Below are positions 8,299-17,703 of a stretch of DNA of 64,000 nucleotides, one piece after another. Every line of letters starts with the position of its first letter. The first letter of the stretch is position 1. Position numbers and translations under genes: made by a program. The DNA is taken from contig NZ_JABXKK010000099.1 in assembly GCF_017115045.1 (NCBI RefSeq), positions 62,001 to 126,000 of the forward strand, read 5' to 3'. The notes below the pieces were generated by a model. It was not told where the DNA came from and ran no database searches. It was given only the letters and a program-made list of their open reading frames with translations. Source of the stretch: Nostoc sp. NMS8. GTDB lineage: Bacteria; Cyanobacteriota; Cyanobacteriia; Cyanobacteriales; Nostocaceae.

Positions 8299-8416
8299 TA
8301 GGACTTACGCAGAAGAGATCCCCCAACCCCCTTAAAAAGGGGGCTTTTCAGATCCCCCCCTTAAAAAGGGGGGTTAGGGGGGATCGAGGTTTCAGGTTTT
8401 CACTGCGTAAGTCCTA
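8299..8416. mobile_element. MITE-like element with GGACTTACGCAG ends
   Basis: Perfect 14-bp terminal inverted repeats (8299-8312 and 8403-8416) begin and end with TA, as expected for a TA target duplication. The interior is non-coding and carries C-run/G-run palindromes. A sister element with the same ends but unrelated interior is at 40351-40527. It cannot encode a transposase, so it would need one supplied in trans. Confidence 0.7.
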
Positions 8417-8444
8417 TTACTGTTAGGACTAGTACCGCAAGGCG

Positions 8445-8473
8445 AAATTCAAAATTCAAAATTCAAAATTCAA
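8445..8473. repeat. Tandem heptamer AATTCAA (STRR)
   Basis: About four tandem copies of a 7-bp unit, typical of cyanobacterial short tandemly repeated repetitive sequences. It occupies the gap upstream of the secreted protein gene. Confidence 0.7.
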
Positions 8474-8542
8474 TGGATGTTGCCCAATTCGTAAAAATAA
8501 TTTTATCTTTGCCCAACCATAGGGAACCTTGACCCGGAAAAC

Positions 8543-9130
8543 ATGGCAGATTACTTGAATAAGTATCAAAAGTCTGACATGAAAACCATAATAATGAGAA
8601 TTTGGACTACTACTGCTGTGCTAGCTTCTTTTTGGCTAATATCTGGAGCCATCAGTTCTGAGCCAATCAACGCTACTTCTGTTTTGGTAGAAAATGCTAT
8701 ATCATCTCCTGTGCCAACGAATGTAAAACAGATTGTTGTCAGTAACACCGAGTTTGGGCTGAAGAGAGTTGACTCCCAAGGGAACGTTACCATTTTTCAG
8801 ACAACAAGAGTACCACTTCAGGAAGGAAACACCTACGGATGGCGGATAAAACTCAAAGACTACCGAGGTGAAGTGAAATGGCGCGAAGTCTTACGTTTAC
8901 CAAAACCTCCAGAAACTTGGGGTACAGATAACGGTGAAAATTTCTCAATATCAGCCGATGGCACTACATCTGTAACACGGCGTATACAATCGGCTCCAGA
9001 AGGTGTAATTGAAAATTTTTGGACGATCGCTCCTGGCGATCCAGTTGGTAAGCATAGAATAGAGGTTTATATTGATGACCGTTTGATCAGTACTTTCGAG
9101 TTTGAAATTATTCCAGTGAGGCAGATTTGA
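8543..9130 (+). CDS. Secreted protein of unknown function
   Basis: 195 residues from the ATG at 8543. An in-frame ATG at 8579 would leave a more usual signal peptide (MKTIIMRIW then a hydrophobic run to about ISGA), so the true start may be there. The mature part is probably a small all-beta domain: alternating hydrophobic strands, GWRIKLKDYRGEVKWREVLRLP, and an ending typical of Ig-like sheets (GKHRIEVYIDDRLISTFEF). I do not recognise a catalytic motif. It is likely periplasmic. The gap to the next gene is 119 bp. Confidence 0.7.
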   Translation: MADYLNKYQKSDMKTIIMRIWTTTAVLASFWLISGAISSEPINATSVLVENAISSPVPTNVKQIVVSNTEFGLKRVDSQGNVTIFQTTRVPLQEGNTYGWRIKLKDYRGEVKWREVLRLPKPPETWGTDNGENFSISADGTTSVTRRIQSAPEGVIENFWTIAPGDPVGKHRIEVYIDDRLISTFEFEIIPVRQI

Positions 9131-9249
9131 AAGGTATTGAGCATTGGTTAATAATCAATTGTTCTTCTTCCCCAGTTCCCTTGCTTCTACTTTTCCCGTT
9201 AACCTTAAGCTGAAGAGTATCTTAGAGATAGAAGTTTGATTCTTGTTAG

Positions 9250-9573
9250 GTGGCGATCGTGAATACAGAGGAATTCCTGCGATTAATCGAAAAGCAGCGC
9301 TCATGTCCCCAGACGCTACCAAAAGCGCTGCAAGCAATGTGGTATGACAAGAAAGGTGATTGGAGCAAAGCTCATGAAATACTTGGAAATGCCAGTGATG
9401 CCGATAGTGCTTGGGTTCATGCTTACCTGCACCGCAAAGAAGGCGATTTGAACAATACCCGTTACTGGTATCAGCGCAGTGGTCAGCCAGAGTTTTTAGG
9501 AGAACTAAGCCAGGAATGGGAACAAATAACTTCTGTATTGCTAAGGAAGGTGAACGCAACGCATGAATGCTGA
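9250..9573 (+). CDS. Small TPR-like hypothetical protein
   Basis: 107 residues with a GTG start at 9250; another GTG at 9259 is possible. The sequence is alpha-helical in look, with a pattern such as WYDKKGDWSKAHEIL, AWVHAYLHRKEGDLNNTRYWYQRSG that recalls two tetratricopeptide-like hairpins. Its end overlaps the next gene by 11 bp, so the two are probably translationally coupled. No specific function is recognised. Confidence 0.75.
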   Translation: MAIVNTEEFLRLIEKQRSCPQTLPKALQAMWYDKKGDWSKAHEILGNASDADSAWVHAYLHRKEGDLNNTRYWYQRSGQPEFLGELSQEWEQITSVLLRKVNATHEC

Positions 9574-9931
9574 GGAATTAAAAAGGCGTTTTGCCGCAGG
9601 AGAAAGATATTTTACAGCCGTCAACTTGAGTAAAGACAAGTTGATTGGAGCCTATTTGCCTGGAATCAATTTATGGGGGTCTGACTTGAGTGGAGCTAAT
9701 CTAGCTAAAGCTAAACTCTGGGGAGCAGATTTAAGTAGAACTAACTTAGCCAATGCGAATTTGACTAGAGCTAATTTGAGCGGTGTCAAACTGAATGAAG
9801 CAAATCTTCGGGGAGCCAAACTAAATTATGCCAAGTTGTATGGAGCGAATCTGACTGGCGCTTACTACGATGAAAGCACACGATTTTCTAAAGGTTTTGA
9901 CCCCATCAGTAGAAACATGCAGAAGGTGTGA
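9563..9931 (+). CDS. Pentapeptide-repeat protein
   Basis: 122 residues. After a short N-terminal helix (AEELKRRFAAGERYF), residues from about 20 to 100 consist of A(D/N)LXX pentapeptides such as GANLA, GADLS, NANLT, EANLR, GANLT. These fold into a right-handed quadrilateral beta-helix. Such proteins are abundant in cyanobacteria and mostly unassigned; a few known ones mimic DNA or take part in carbon and manganese handling. It overlaps the preceding small TPR-like gene, and the pair may form one module. Confidence 0.9.
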   Translation: MNAEELKRRFAAGERYFTAVNLSKDKLIGAYLPGINLWGSDLSGANLAKAKLWGADLSRTNLANANLTRANLSGVKLNEANLRGAKLNYAKLYGANLTGAYYDESTRFSKGFDPISRNMQKV

Positions 9932-10037
9932 AGGCGATTGAGACATTAAATTGGTGAACTATTAACATCTATAATTCATTTACCAGAGGTCAAGTAAGTA
10001 TTAATCAGTCAAAATATCACTCACATATCAGAAGCGC

Positions 10038-11012
10038 ATGACTACCAAACCGAAGATTTTCATTGATGGGGAATCGGGAACCACAGGCTTACAAATTTAC
10101 TCACGCCTCAACCAACGCGATGATATCGAGTTAGTTAGCATTGAGGCATCTAAGCATAGAGATGCAACTGAGCGAGCCAAACTAATCAATGCCGTTGATG
10201 TTGTCATTCTCTGCCTACCTGATGATGCAGCCCGCGAAGCTGTTAGCTTAGTTAGTAATACTAGGGTTAAGATCCTGGATGCTAGTAGTGCCCATCGCAC
10301 AGCTAAAAACTGGGTATATGGCTTCCCGGAACTCAATCCAGGACAGCGAGAGAAAATCACCAGCGCCCAGTTTGTCAGCAATCCAGGCTGTTATCCTACA
10401 GGATTTTTAGCCTGTATCCGTCCGTTGATTGCTAAAGGACTTCTAAACAGTAACTTTCCCGTCACCGTGAATGCAGTGTCAGGTTACTCAGGTGGCGGAA
10501 AGAATCTCATCAAACAATATCATAGCTTCCATGAACAGCAAGCCGGGGCAGAGTCACTCTATCCTTATGGCATCTACGGTTTGCAGTTTGGGCATAAGCA
10601 TGTTAAGGAGATGCATCATTACTCAGGGTTAGCATCGCCGCCGCTATTCGTACCGGCAGTAGGAGATTTTGAACAGGGGATGCTAGTACAAGTGCCTTTG
10701 CCGCTGGGTAATTTGGATAATCCGCCATCAGGTGAAGTTATTCATCAAGCGATCGCTGACTACTACCAAAGTGAAAAGTTTGTGCAGGTTGCTCCATTCC
10801 AAGATTCTACTCTACTACGAGACGGAACATTTCTAGATGCGACCGCACTAAACGGTACCAATATTGTTCAGGTTTTTGTATTTGCCAATGACACCACCAA
10901 AGAAGTGTTGTTAGTTGCTCGTCTTGATAACCTGGGTAAAGGTGCATCAGGAGCCGCCGTCCAAAACCTAAACATCATGCTCGGTTTTCCAGAAGAGTTG
11001 GGATTGTCATGA
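10038..11012 (+). CDS. argC: N-acetyl-gamma-glutamyl-phosphate reductase, type 2
   Basis: NADPH-dependent reduction of N-acetylglutamyl phosphate to the semialdehyde in arginine synthesis. At 324 residues and with the opening IFIDGESGTTGLQIY, it matches the shorter type 2 ArgC rather than the GASGYTG-type 1 enzyme. The catalytic Cys is in SNPGCYPTGFL (about residue 118), and the His/Gly-rich VSGYSGGGK segment is present. It is not clustered with other arg genes here, which is usual in cyanobacteria. Confidence 0.93.
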   Translation: MTTKPKIFIDGESGTTGLQIYSRLNQRDDIELVSIEASKHRDATERAKLINAVDVVILCLPDDAAREAVSLVSNTRVKILDASSAHRTAKNWVYGFPELNPGQREKITSAQFVSNPGCYPTGFLACIRPLIAKGLLNSNFPVTVNAVSGYSGGGKNLIKQYHSFHEQQAGAESLYPYGIYGLQFGHKHVKEMHHYSGLASPPLFVPAVGDFEQGMLVQVPLPLGNLDNPPSGEVIHQAIADYYQSEKFVQVAPFQDSTLLRDGTFLDATALNGTNIVQVFVFANDTTKEVLLVARLDNLGKGASGAAVQNLNIMLGFPEELGLS

Positions 11013-11062
11013 AATGGCGATGAAGTAGTAGTCTGTCAATAAATAATTGATGGATAAATTAC

Positions 11063-11092
11063 TTGTAGAGACGGCGATTTATCGCGTCTCTC
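11063..11092. repeat. GTAGAGACGGCGATTTATCGCGTCTC repeat
   Basis: A second copy of the family seen at 5967-5992. It lies between the convergent argC and DUF11 genes and could act as a bidirectional terminator. Confidence 0.7.
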
Positions 11093-11137
11093 TAACTAGT
11101 AGTGTTAATTAATTACCCCAGTTAACAGTAGCTAAAG

Positions 11138-13558
11138 CTATTTCACCTTAGCGCGGAAGCGCACAAAACCATAAGAATTAGCTGGTGTACCAGATCCAGT
11201 AGCAGCTGGCAGACTGGGAAAACTTGGGACTGTAATATTGACCACTACTCCCCCATTGGTGTTAATACCGCAGTATGATGGTGTGGCTGAGTCATTAGCT
11301 GTATAAAAACGCCCGCGATTGCTATCCGCTACATTAGTTAGATAAGCCGTAGGTGTAGTAGAACCAATAGCTAGGGCAATTCCTTGATCTGCTCCTGGCA
11401 AGCCGCCATCATTAGGAGTCATCCCATTAAAACTATTAGAAATAAAAGTAACATTACCAGGCACTAAGTCACAAATGCGGACATTAGTAGCATTAGACAG
11501 ACCATTAGAAAGAAAGTATATGGTATATTCTAATTCGTCTCCTAGTTTGACTATCCCAGCATTAATCAATCCCCGCAAATAACCAAGTGGCCAAGGTTTA
11601 TCGCTATCATCGTCAGTCTCATAAAGGGGTGATACATAATTGGCAGCACTGGTAGAAACGTCACTGCGACCATCCACAATATTGTTTAAATCTTGGTTAT
11701 TGATGCGTGTGATCCGTTTAACTAAAAGTAGCTTAGGTTTACTAGTTGTAAATGGCATAGTTACAGTAGCAGGTGTGGGATCTTCTTTGCCTGCTGCATC
11801 TACACCTGCCACAGTAAATGTAACGGTTATCGTGCCATCATTTGGATCTAATGTCAGTTTAGTCGGGTCATAATTATTAATGACTTGGTTCGCTGTCACA
11901 GCTACGTTGTTGTAATAAAGTATCCCATTTGTTGGCAAACTAATAATCTTGAAACTTTTGCCAACACTAAAGTTGCCATCTTCAGGATCGGTAGCTGATA
12001 GGGTAGGTACTTGCGATTTATTGGTTCCCCCTGGATTCGTTTGCACAGATGCAGTGACGTTATTAGTATCGGGTAACTGTTCAATCCCAAAGTCCTTACT
12101 GGAGATGTTTGTGCCAGTATCAAAAGTAGCCGTCATCAGTGGGCTAGTATTGACCCAATTAGAGGGAAGAGATGGCGTAGGGGCAGTATTACCCACTGTG
12201 CCAGCAGTTGTACTTAAAATAATTTTAACGTTGCTTTGATTCAAGGGGACATCGAGAAAAGTGTAAGTACCATCTGCTGCGACGAGTATTGTTTTTAAAA
12301 CCTTATTATTTGCATCCACCAGAATTGCATTTAACAACCCACCTGCATTAGTACCTGTTTCCGAGCCAGTATTGATATTAGTAAAAGTATTATTAGCGCT
12401 ATTATCAGCATCATCCCAAACCTTGCCGCTTAGGAAATCATCATCATAGATCGTATAATTGGAGACGACTGTTGGAGAACCACCACAAGTTGCGGTTGAA
12501 CTGGCGAAAAAACTAGTTGAAGTTTGTATGGTGAATATAATGTTCCTCACACCTTGAGGAACATTATTATTAATAACAGTAAAGGGAATGGTAAAAACAC
12601 TAGTGGCATCACTACCATCATAGTTTCCCGCAGGGACAGTGATATTAAAGGTAGATGTGCCTGATATTGTATTGTAATCTGTGCCCAAAACTGCTGTTCC
12701 ACTCACGGAGATAGGAACGCTTATCCCCCCAGTTGGCACTAAACCAACGATTCTGAGTTTTGGGGGGTTAGTCGTAGGGTTAGTTTCTGATTCTGCTGCA
12801 CCACCCGAACTTGCTGTAAACTCGACCACAGGTTTCCCAGCAAATTGGACTTCATCAAGGAAGTTACCTATAGTATTGTTCCCGCCTGCTGTGGAAACAG
12901 CCGCAAATCCTACAGGTTTGTTTCCAGTAGTTCCGGTGTAAGGAACAGTGCCAGTGTATCGCACCCAGCCATTTCCGGCGTTATTGTTAGTTACAGTAGG
13001 AATAGTTGCACCATTCTGTGCAACTGGTTGTGCCGTAACTGTTCCATTGCTAGTTGTTGAGAATTTGCCAAAAACAGTTGGTGTTGGATCGGTAATTAGT
13101 CCAATTAAAAAGTTGGCCACATCAGCAACAGTTGTACTTGAACGCCCACGATGTAGAAAAGAAAATGTAATCGTCTCATCTTTAAGGAGGCATAAATTCT
13201 GATATAACTCAGAAGCTTCCTCAGCATTTAACTCAGCAAATTGATTCCCTGCATTAGTTGCTGTATTAACACTACCAAATCCTTTTGTCCAAATCTCAAT
13301 AATTTTACCGGCTTGTCCGTATATGCCAACTGGACAAGACCTTGTTCCTTGCCTTGAACTGTGGCTTGTCGTCCAACCAATGATAAAGCTTTCGTCCACT
13401 TGAATATAACATGAAGTACCAAATACAGGCTGCTCAAAGCTTGGATTCAGAAACGATCGCTGGATATATTGAGCTTGCGCTGACGTAGGTTGAAGTACTA
13501 ATGTCGCACCGATCAGCCCCCAGCCAAAAATATTAAAATTTTGCCATAAATTCTTCAT
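11138..13558 (-). CDS. Large secreted multidomain DUF11/Calx-beta-like protein
   Basis: 806 residues. A signal peptide ends near QPTSAQAQ (about residue 29). The N-terminal part (FLNPSFEQP, IIGWTTS) looks like a carbohydrate-binding or adhesive beta domain. Around residues 250-350 is a Calx-beta-like segment (GTDYNTISGTSTFNITVPAG), then an SdrD-B-like piece (SGKVWDDADNSAN), a cadherin-like stretch (SATDPEDGNFSVGKSFKI), and a C-terminal DUF11-type repeat (LGDELEYTIYFLSNGLSNAT). It ends in SYGFVRFRAKVK without a sorting motif that I know. It is the last of five consecutive minus-strand genes; a hairpin lies in the gap before it. Confidence 0.8.
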   Translation of the reverse strand: MKNLWQNFNIFGWGLIGATLVLQPTSAQAQYIQRSFLNPSFEQPVFGTSCYIQVDESFIIGWTTSHSSRQGTRSCPVGIYGQAGKIIEIWTKGFGSVNTATNAGNQFAELNAEEASELYQNLCLLKDETITFSFLHRGRSSTTVADVANFLIGLITDPTPTVFGKFSTTSNGTVTAQPVAQNGATIPTVTNNNAGNGWVRYTGTVPYTGTTGNKPVGFAAVSTAGGNNTIGNFLDEVQFAGKPVVEFTASSGGAAESETNPTTNPPKLRIVGLVPTGGISVPISVSGTAVLGTDYNTISGTSTFNITVPAGNYDGSDATSVFTIPFTVINNNVPQGVRNIIFTIQTSTSFFASSTATCGGSPTVVSNYTIYDDDFLSGKVWDDADNSANNTFTNINTGSETGTNAGGLLNAILVDANNKVLKTILVAADGTYTFLDVPLNQSNVKIILSTTAGTVGNTAPTPSLPSNWVNTSPLMTATFDTGTNISSKDFGIEQLPDTNNVTASVQTNPGGTNKSQVPTLSATDPEDGNFSVGKSFKIISLPTNGILYYNNVAVTANQVINNYDPTKLTLDPNDGTITVTFTVAGVDAAGKEDPTPATVTMPFTTSKPKLLLVKRITRINNQDLNNIVDGRSDVSTSAANYVSPLYETDDDSDKPWPLGYLRGLINAGIVKLGDELEYTIYFLSNGLSNATNVRICDLVPGNVTFISNSFNGMTPNDGGLPGADQGIALAIGSTTPTAYLTNVADSNRGRFYTANDSATPSYCGINTNGGVVVNITVPSFPSLPAATGSGTPANSYGFVRFRAKVK

Positions 13559-13775
13559 TAGTAAATCACCATAAAATAACTTTTAAAAGATGCTAATTAC
13601 CCTAACCATAATTATTAATCATGTCTGATTCACCTCAAATAAATCTCCAGTCTCTAGCTTGCCCAAAATCTTAGATAATCTACCATCTGTATTCCGGTTG
13701 AGTGTGGCGATCGCTTTTAAATAGTGAAAAATGATTTGATTTTAAATTTAATAAATCTTGGCTATAAATTGACGA

Positions 13776-13810
13776 TTTGTAGAGACGTTGCATTGTAACG
13801 TCTCTACAAA
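13776..13810. repeat. TTTGTAGAGACGTT perfect inverted repeat
   Basis: The arms 13776-13789 and 13797-13810 are perfect 14-bp complements with a 7-nt loop. It is a variant of the GTAGAGACG family. It sits just beyond the stop of the beta-barrel gene, where it may terminate or stabilise transcripts. Confidence 0.7.
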
Positions 13811-13818
13811 TAACCGTT

Positions 13819-16800
13819 TTATATTTCACGTTTTTGCATTGCCGTTGTTGCCGCCTTGAGTTTATTCACCAAAGTTTTCATTGCCGATTCCTGTGGCTGG
13901 CGTGGCGGAATTTTTTGCTGTCCAAAGCCGTCAAACAATTCGTTGAGCTTAACCGTAAAGCCTAAATATGCGCCTCCTGCAGAACGTGTGCCTGAGAAAT
14001 CTCGGTCATCAACTTTACCAAAGACATAACCAGCAGAGACGCGCAGGTTAGGCGTGAGGTAGTAGCCTGTTTCTACAACAAAGCCTGTCTCACTATAGCT
14101 AGACTGACTAATTACACGAGCTTCACCCACCAAATCCCAGCTATATCCCAAACGATAGGTAGCTCGAAATTGCGCCAGATTCACTGTGCTAGTACCAGCT
14201 AAATCGTTAGCTAAATAAGAGGTGCTATTACGCAAAGCATACTTACCGTAGAATTCCCATTGCCAATTAGGAGCGTAAATTGCTTCTAAAGCAAAGGTAT
14301 GGTCTTGGGAACCCGTACCACTTCCTAACAGGATGGTGTCAGGAATGGATGAAGGATTTTGGCGATATTCATAACGCAATAAAGCATTAAATTTATCGTT
14401 ATTGGGGTCGCGGTAGGCTAAACCCAGCTTGAGGTTAGCAGTATCTCCCAGTCCTGAAAGCTTTTGATTGGAAGAACCAGCTTGTTGATAACGTACTAAG
14501 GCTGTGAGAGCCGGAGAAATTTTACCCGCAGCAGCAGCGGTAATTACTGTATTCCCTCCACCAGAAGAGGAACGATGTTCATAACGGGCGCTGGCTTGAA
14601 ACTGCGGATTATCACTGTATTCCAGCCCAATGCTGTAGCTATCGCCACCATCAAATCCGATCGCAGATGCAGATTGACCAAAAGCGAAGGGTTGGGCATA
14701 TTGTTGACCCGCCGCAGTCCGTCCGAAGAAGTTGCCAAATACGTGTTCGTAAGCAACATTCAGCCGCAATCCCGAAGCAATAGTCCAACGATTATTTAGA
14801 CCAATTGCCCCTTGGGTAGTCATTTCGTTAGCACCACCCAAAATTGAATAACGACCTGTCAAGGTAGTATCCGATCCGAGTTTGTGTTCGCCGTTGACAC
14901 TCAAGCTAGTGATGGAGTTACCCGAATATTGACCGCTACTGTAAAACTGTTGGGCTAAACTGACGCTGACACCAGGAATTACTGCCCAATTTAACCCGAA
15001 GATGGTGCGGTCTGGGTAAATAGGATCTTTTTGGGAAGATAAACTCAGTTCATTTTGCGCTTGGAAAGTCAGGTTTTTCGCAAGGGGAATGGAAAAACGC
15101 GATCGCAATTGATCGGAATTACTACTCAAACTACTATCGGGGATGCGGTCTTCCCGATGACGATGAATCCAATCCAGATCAATAATGGCACTACCTAAAC
15201 GTTGTTGAATCCCAGCAGAAATTGTCGTCAGCGAATTATCAACCCTGCTCCCAGGTATCGCATCAGAACGCGGTGCAAATAGTTCTTCAAAGGTATCTAG
15301 AGGTTGGGGAGCAATCCCAAAATTGTCTTCGTGGTCGTATTGCGCTCTGAGGTTGGTAGTTGAGGTCACTTTCGCTGTAACCTGCGCTCCATAACGAGTT
15401 TGTCCTGGGACAAAGCTGACAGTGGCATTATTAGCAAAACCTGTATCAGCAAAGCGATAATAGCCACGGCCTTGAATTCCGTTAGCAATTTGTCCCTCAA
15501 CTTCCAATCGGTAAGCATCACCTCTGACTTTTCCCACAACATCAGAATCATTAGTGGAATGGGCGTATTCTGCGATTAACTTACCGTTCTCACCCAGAGC
15601 AATCAGCGCATCTGCACCGTAGAGTTGAAAGTCGCGTACTCCGTGATTTTCTTGGATATAAGTTGCTCCAATCCAGCTTTCCTGATTAAGCTTGCGGGAA
15701 AGGTTATATTGCAAACGACCAGCATAGATATTGCCATCAGAGTTTTGATCGTCGTATTGGTAGCTAACAACAATCCGACGTACCAATACTTGTCCAGCCT
15801 GATCGACATCAGTACGAAGCATCGGTTCGCGGAATAATAATGTACCGCGATCGTAGTCGATTTCGTAGTCTGGGCCTCGGTTAAGCTGTTTACGTTCTAA
15901 TACAGTTCCAGGACGATTGAGTTCTTCTAACTCGATAAAGACATTTTCACTACCTACTTGTAGTAGTCTGCGAGAGAGGAAGTAATAACCACTAGTACCA
16001 TCGGGAGCAATAGTATCCCGTTGAAACCCCTCTAAGTGGTCGCCATAGAAACCTGTAATTTGGAGATTTCCTAAGTTGTAGTTAGCTTTAAAACCGTGGA
16101 GTTGACGGGTAATCGCAGTAAATTGCTGAGATCCTCGCGCAAATTCTTCTGTGTTATAGTCACCCCACATAGCATAATCAGGGGAAACTCCGGGGATACG
16201 AGATGAACGCTCGAAACGCAGAAATACACTGTCAATGGAAGGAGTAACGACATCAACTGTCGAGCTATCACCGTAAACAGGATAGTTTTGCTCGCTGGAT
16301 TGGTAAGTTCTAAATAACCGATTATTACAGTCACAATCTTCATTGAGGCTACGAGAACTGTTGTATGCACCCGTAAACAACCATTCCCCGATCGCACCAG
16401 TGGCAAATACTGCGGAATGGAAATCTAATTGCGTGCCGTTGTTTTTGTCAGGAGGGAGGAAATCACGGAAACTGCCGTAATAATTTGTACCTCTAGCTCC
16501 CAAACGTAAATCTATGACTCCAGTAACTAAACTCGGACGCAATGCCGTTTCAAATTGCAGTTGAGTAAAGGCTTCTAGATTGTTAGTTATGGCTCGAATT
16601 CGGACAGTTTCGGCTTTGAGTTGCGATCGCAACGTCGTTGTAAATTGTCCTCCTTTCGCCTCCACTTGAAATCCGGGTTCATCGGGCTTAAAGTCTTTCC
16701 CGACAAACTCCCCAGCAGTGGGTATGAGGGTGATAACAGCATTACGATTAGAGCGATTGCCATTTGCATCAAGCAGTTGACCCCGGATTGTTGCTGTAGA

Positions 16801-17703
16801 ACGTCCATCTGCTGGGATACGAGACTCAACTGTTTCTAAAGTTAGTTGCTGTGGCGCTCCCCGCACTGCGACTTGTACTGTTACAGGGGGTTCTGTTCCT
16901 CCAATAATTTTTGCAGAGATGGTGTTTACACCTTCTTTTAACGAGACACCATACCATGTCTGCGTTACTAAGTTAGTGCTAGCATCACTTTCCGTTCGTC
17001 CCAATAAAGAAGGGTCTACCAGCGCCCCATTCACCCGCAATTCTACCTGACTACCAACAGGAAACTGCACAATCACCGTGCTAGCTTGGACATCTACAAC
17101 ACTGTCAGCCGTTGGAGTCAGGATTTTGATGGCTGTAGATATGGGGAGAGTGGGAGACACGGGAAGATTTTCATTCACTCCTTGTCCGTTCTCTACTCCT
17201 GCTGTTTTGCGTAAGCCTCTAGGCAAACCTACCGAAGTTGCTGGTTGAAATGGTTGTATTGCCGTTGGAGAAGCTTGCAACTGTGTCTCTGTATCTTTAC
17301 CTCCATCATTTTTGTTCTTGATTTCGGCTACTTTATTTAAGGCTGTGGGCAAATCAACAGAGTTTACTGGTTGAAACGGTTGTATTTCCGTTTTACTTGG
17401 CTGGACATCTGCAATTGAAGTATCAGTAGTCGGTGCTGAAGAAGTGGAAGAAAATTCATCAGATGGAAACTGCTGTTTAGAACTTCCCAAAAGATAAGCC
17501 TCTCTCCTGCTCCCTGCTCCCTGCTCCCTTGCCTCTTCTTCAACACCCTTGTGTGCTTGCGAAGGTGAATCAGGGAAAAGGAGATTTTCACTAGTGATTT
17601 CAGCTTTGACTATAGCAGGATACAAAACCAGGCAGAGAGCTACTGACATTGCCCCCATCAATTTCAGGTTAAATATAGTTGCACAGTGCAGTCTGGGTTT
17701 CAT
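13819..17703 (-). CDS. Outer-membrane beta-barrel protein with Big-1-like domain
   Basis: 1294 residues. A signal peptide (to about VKAE, residue 34) is followed by a low-complexity linker in which a motif IQPFQPxxSVxLP occurs twice. Residues about 195-290 form an Ig-like segment; about 285-385 resemble an invasin-type Big-1 domain (RIPADGRSTATIRGQLLDANG). From about residue 390 to 1245 the protein is a long series of amphipathic strands with many aromatic residues, typical of an outer-membrane barrel; GPDYEIDYDRGTLLF is a recurrent motif of such barrels. The tail after AYLGFTVKLNELF is basic and helical rather than ending in the usual terminal Phe. Its ATG overlaps the stop of the upstream gene (ATGA). 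Confidence 0.82.
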   Translation of the reverse strand: MKPRLHCATIFNLKLMGAMSVALCLVLYPAIVKAEITSENLLFPDSPSQAHKGVEEEAREQGAGSRREAYLLGSSKQQFPSDEFSSTSSAPTTDTSIADVQPSKTEIQPFQPVNSVDLPTALNKVAEIKNKNDGGKDTETQLQASPTAIQPFQPATSVGLPRGLRKTAGVENGQGVNENLPVSPTLPISTAIKILTPTADSVVDVQASTVIVQFPVGSQVELRVNGALVDPSLLGRTESDASTNLVTQTWYGVSLKEGVNTISAKIIGGTEPPVTVQVAVRGAPQQLTLETVESRIPADGRSTATIRGQLLDANGNRSNRNAVITLIPTAGEFVGKDFKPDEPGFQVEAKGGQFTTTLRSQLKAETVRIRAITNNLEAFTQLQFETALRPSLVTGVIDLRLGARGTNYYGSFRDFLPPDKNNGTQLDFHSAVFATGAIGEWLFTGAYNSSRSLNEDCDCNNRLFRTYQSSEQNYPVYGDSSTVDVVTPSIDSVFLRFERSSRIPGVSPDYAMWGDYNTEEFARGSQQFTAITRQLHGFKANYNLGNLQITGFYGDHLEGFQRDTIAPDGTSGYYFLSRRLLQVGSENVFIELEELNRPGTVLERKQLNRGPDYEIDYDRGTLLFREPMLRTDVDQAGQVLVRRIVVSYQYDDQNSDGNIYAGRLQYNLSRKLNQESWIGATYIQENHGVRDFQLYGADALIALGENGKLIAEYAHSTNDSDVVGKVRGDAYRLEVEGQIANGIQGRGYYRFADTGFANNATVSFVPGQTRYGAQVTAKVTSTTNLRAQYDHEDNFGIAPQPLDTFEELFAPRSDAIPGSRVDNSLTTISAGIQQRLGSAIIDLDWIHRHREDRIPDSSLSSNSDQLRSRFSIPLAKNLTFQAQNELSLSSQKDPIYPDRTIFGLNWAVIPGVSVSLAQQFYSSGQYSGNSITSLSVNGEHKLGSDTTLTGRYSILGGANEMTTQGAIGLNNRWTIASGLRLNVAYEHVFGNFFGRTAAGQQYAQPFAFGQSASAIGFDGGDSYSIGLEYSDNPQFQASARYEHRSSSGGGNTVITAAAAGKISPALTALVRYQQAGSSNQKLSGLGDTANLKLGLAYRDPNNDKFNALLRYEYRQNPSSIPDTILLGSGTGSQDHTFALEAIYAPNWQWEFYGKYALRNSTSYLANDLAGTSTVNLAQFRATYRLGYSWDLVGEARVISQSSYSETGFVVETGYYLTPNLRVSAGYVFGKVDDRDFSGTRSAGGAYLGFTVKLNELFDGFGQQKIPPRQPQESAMKTLVNKLKAATTAMQKREI
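17508..17528 (-). repeat. Three heptamers inside the barrel gene
   Basis: Three exact copies of TGCTCCC (plus strand) make 21 bp within codons for residues 59-66 (REQGAGSR) of the barrel protein. The same heptamer forms intergenic STRRs at about 33151 and 59640, so it has entered a coding region while keeping frame. Confidence 0.75.
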
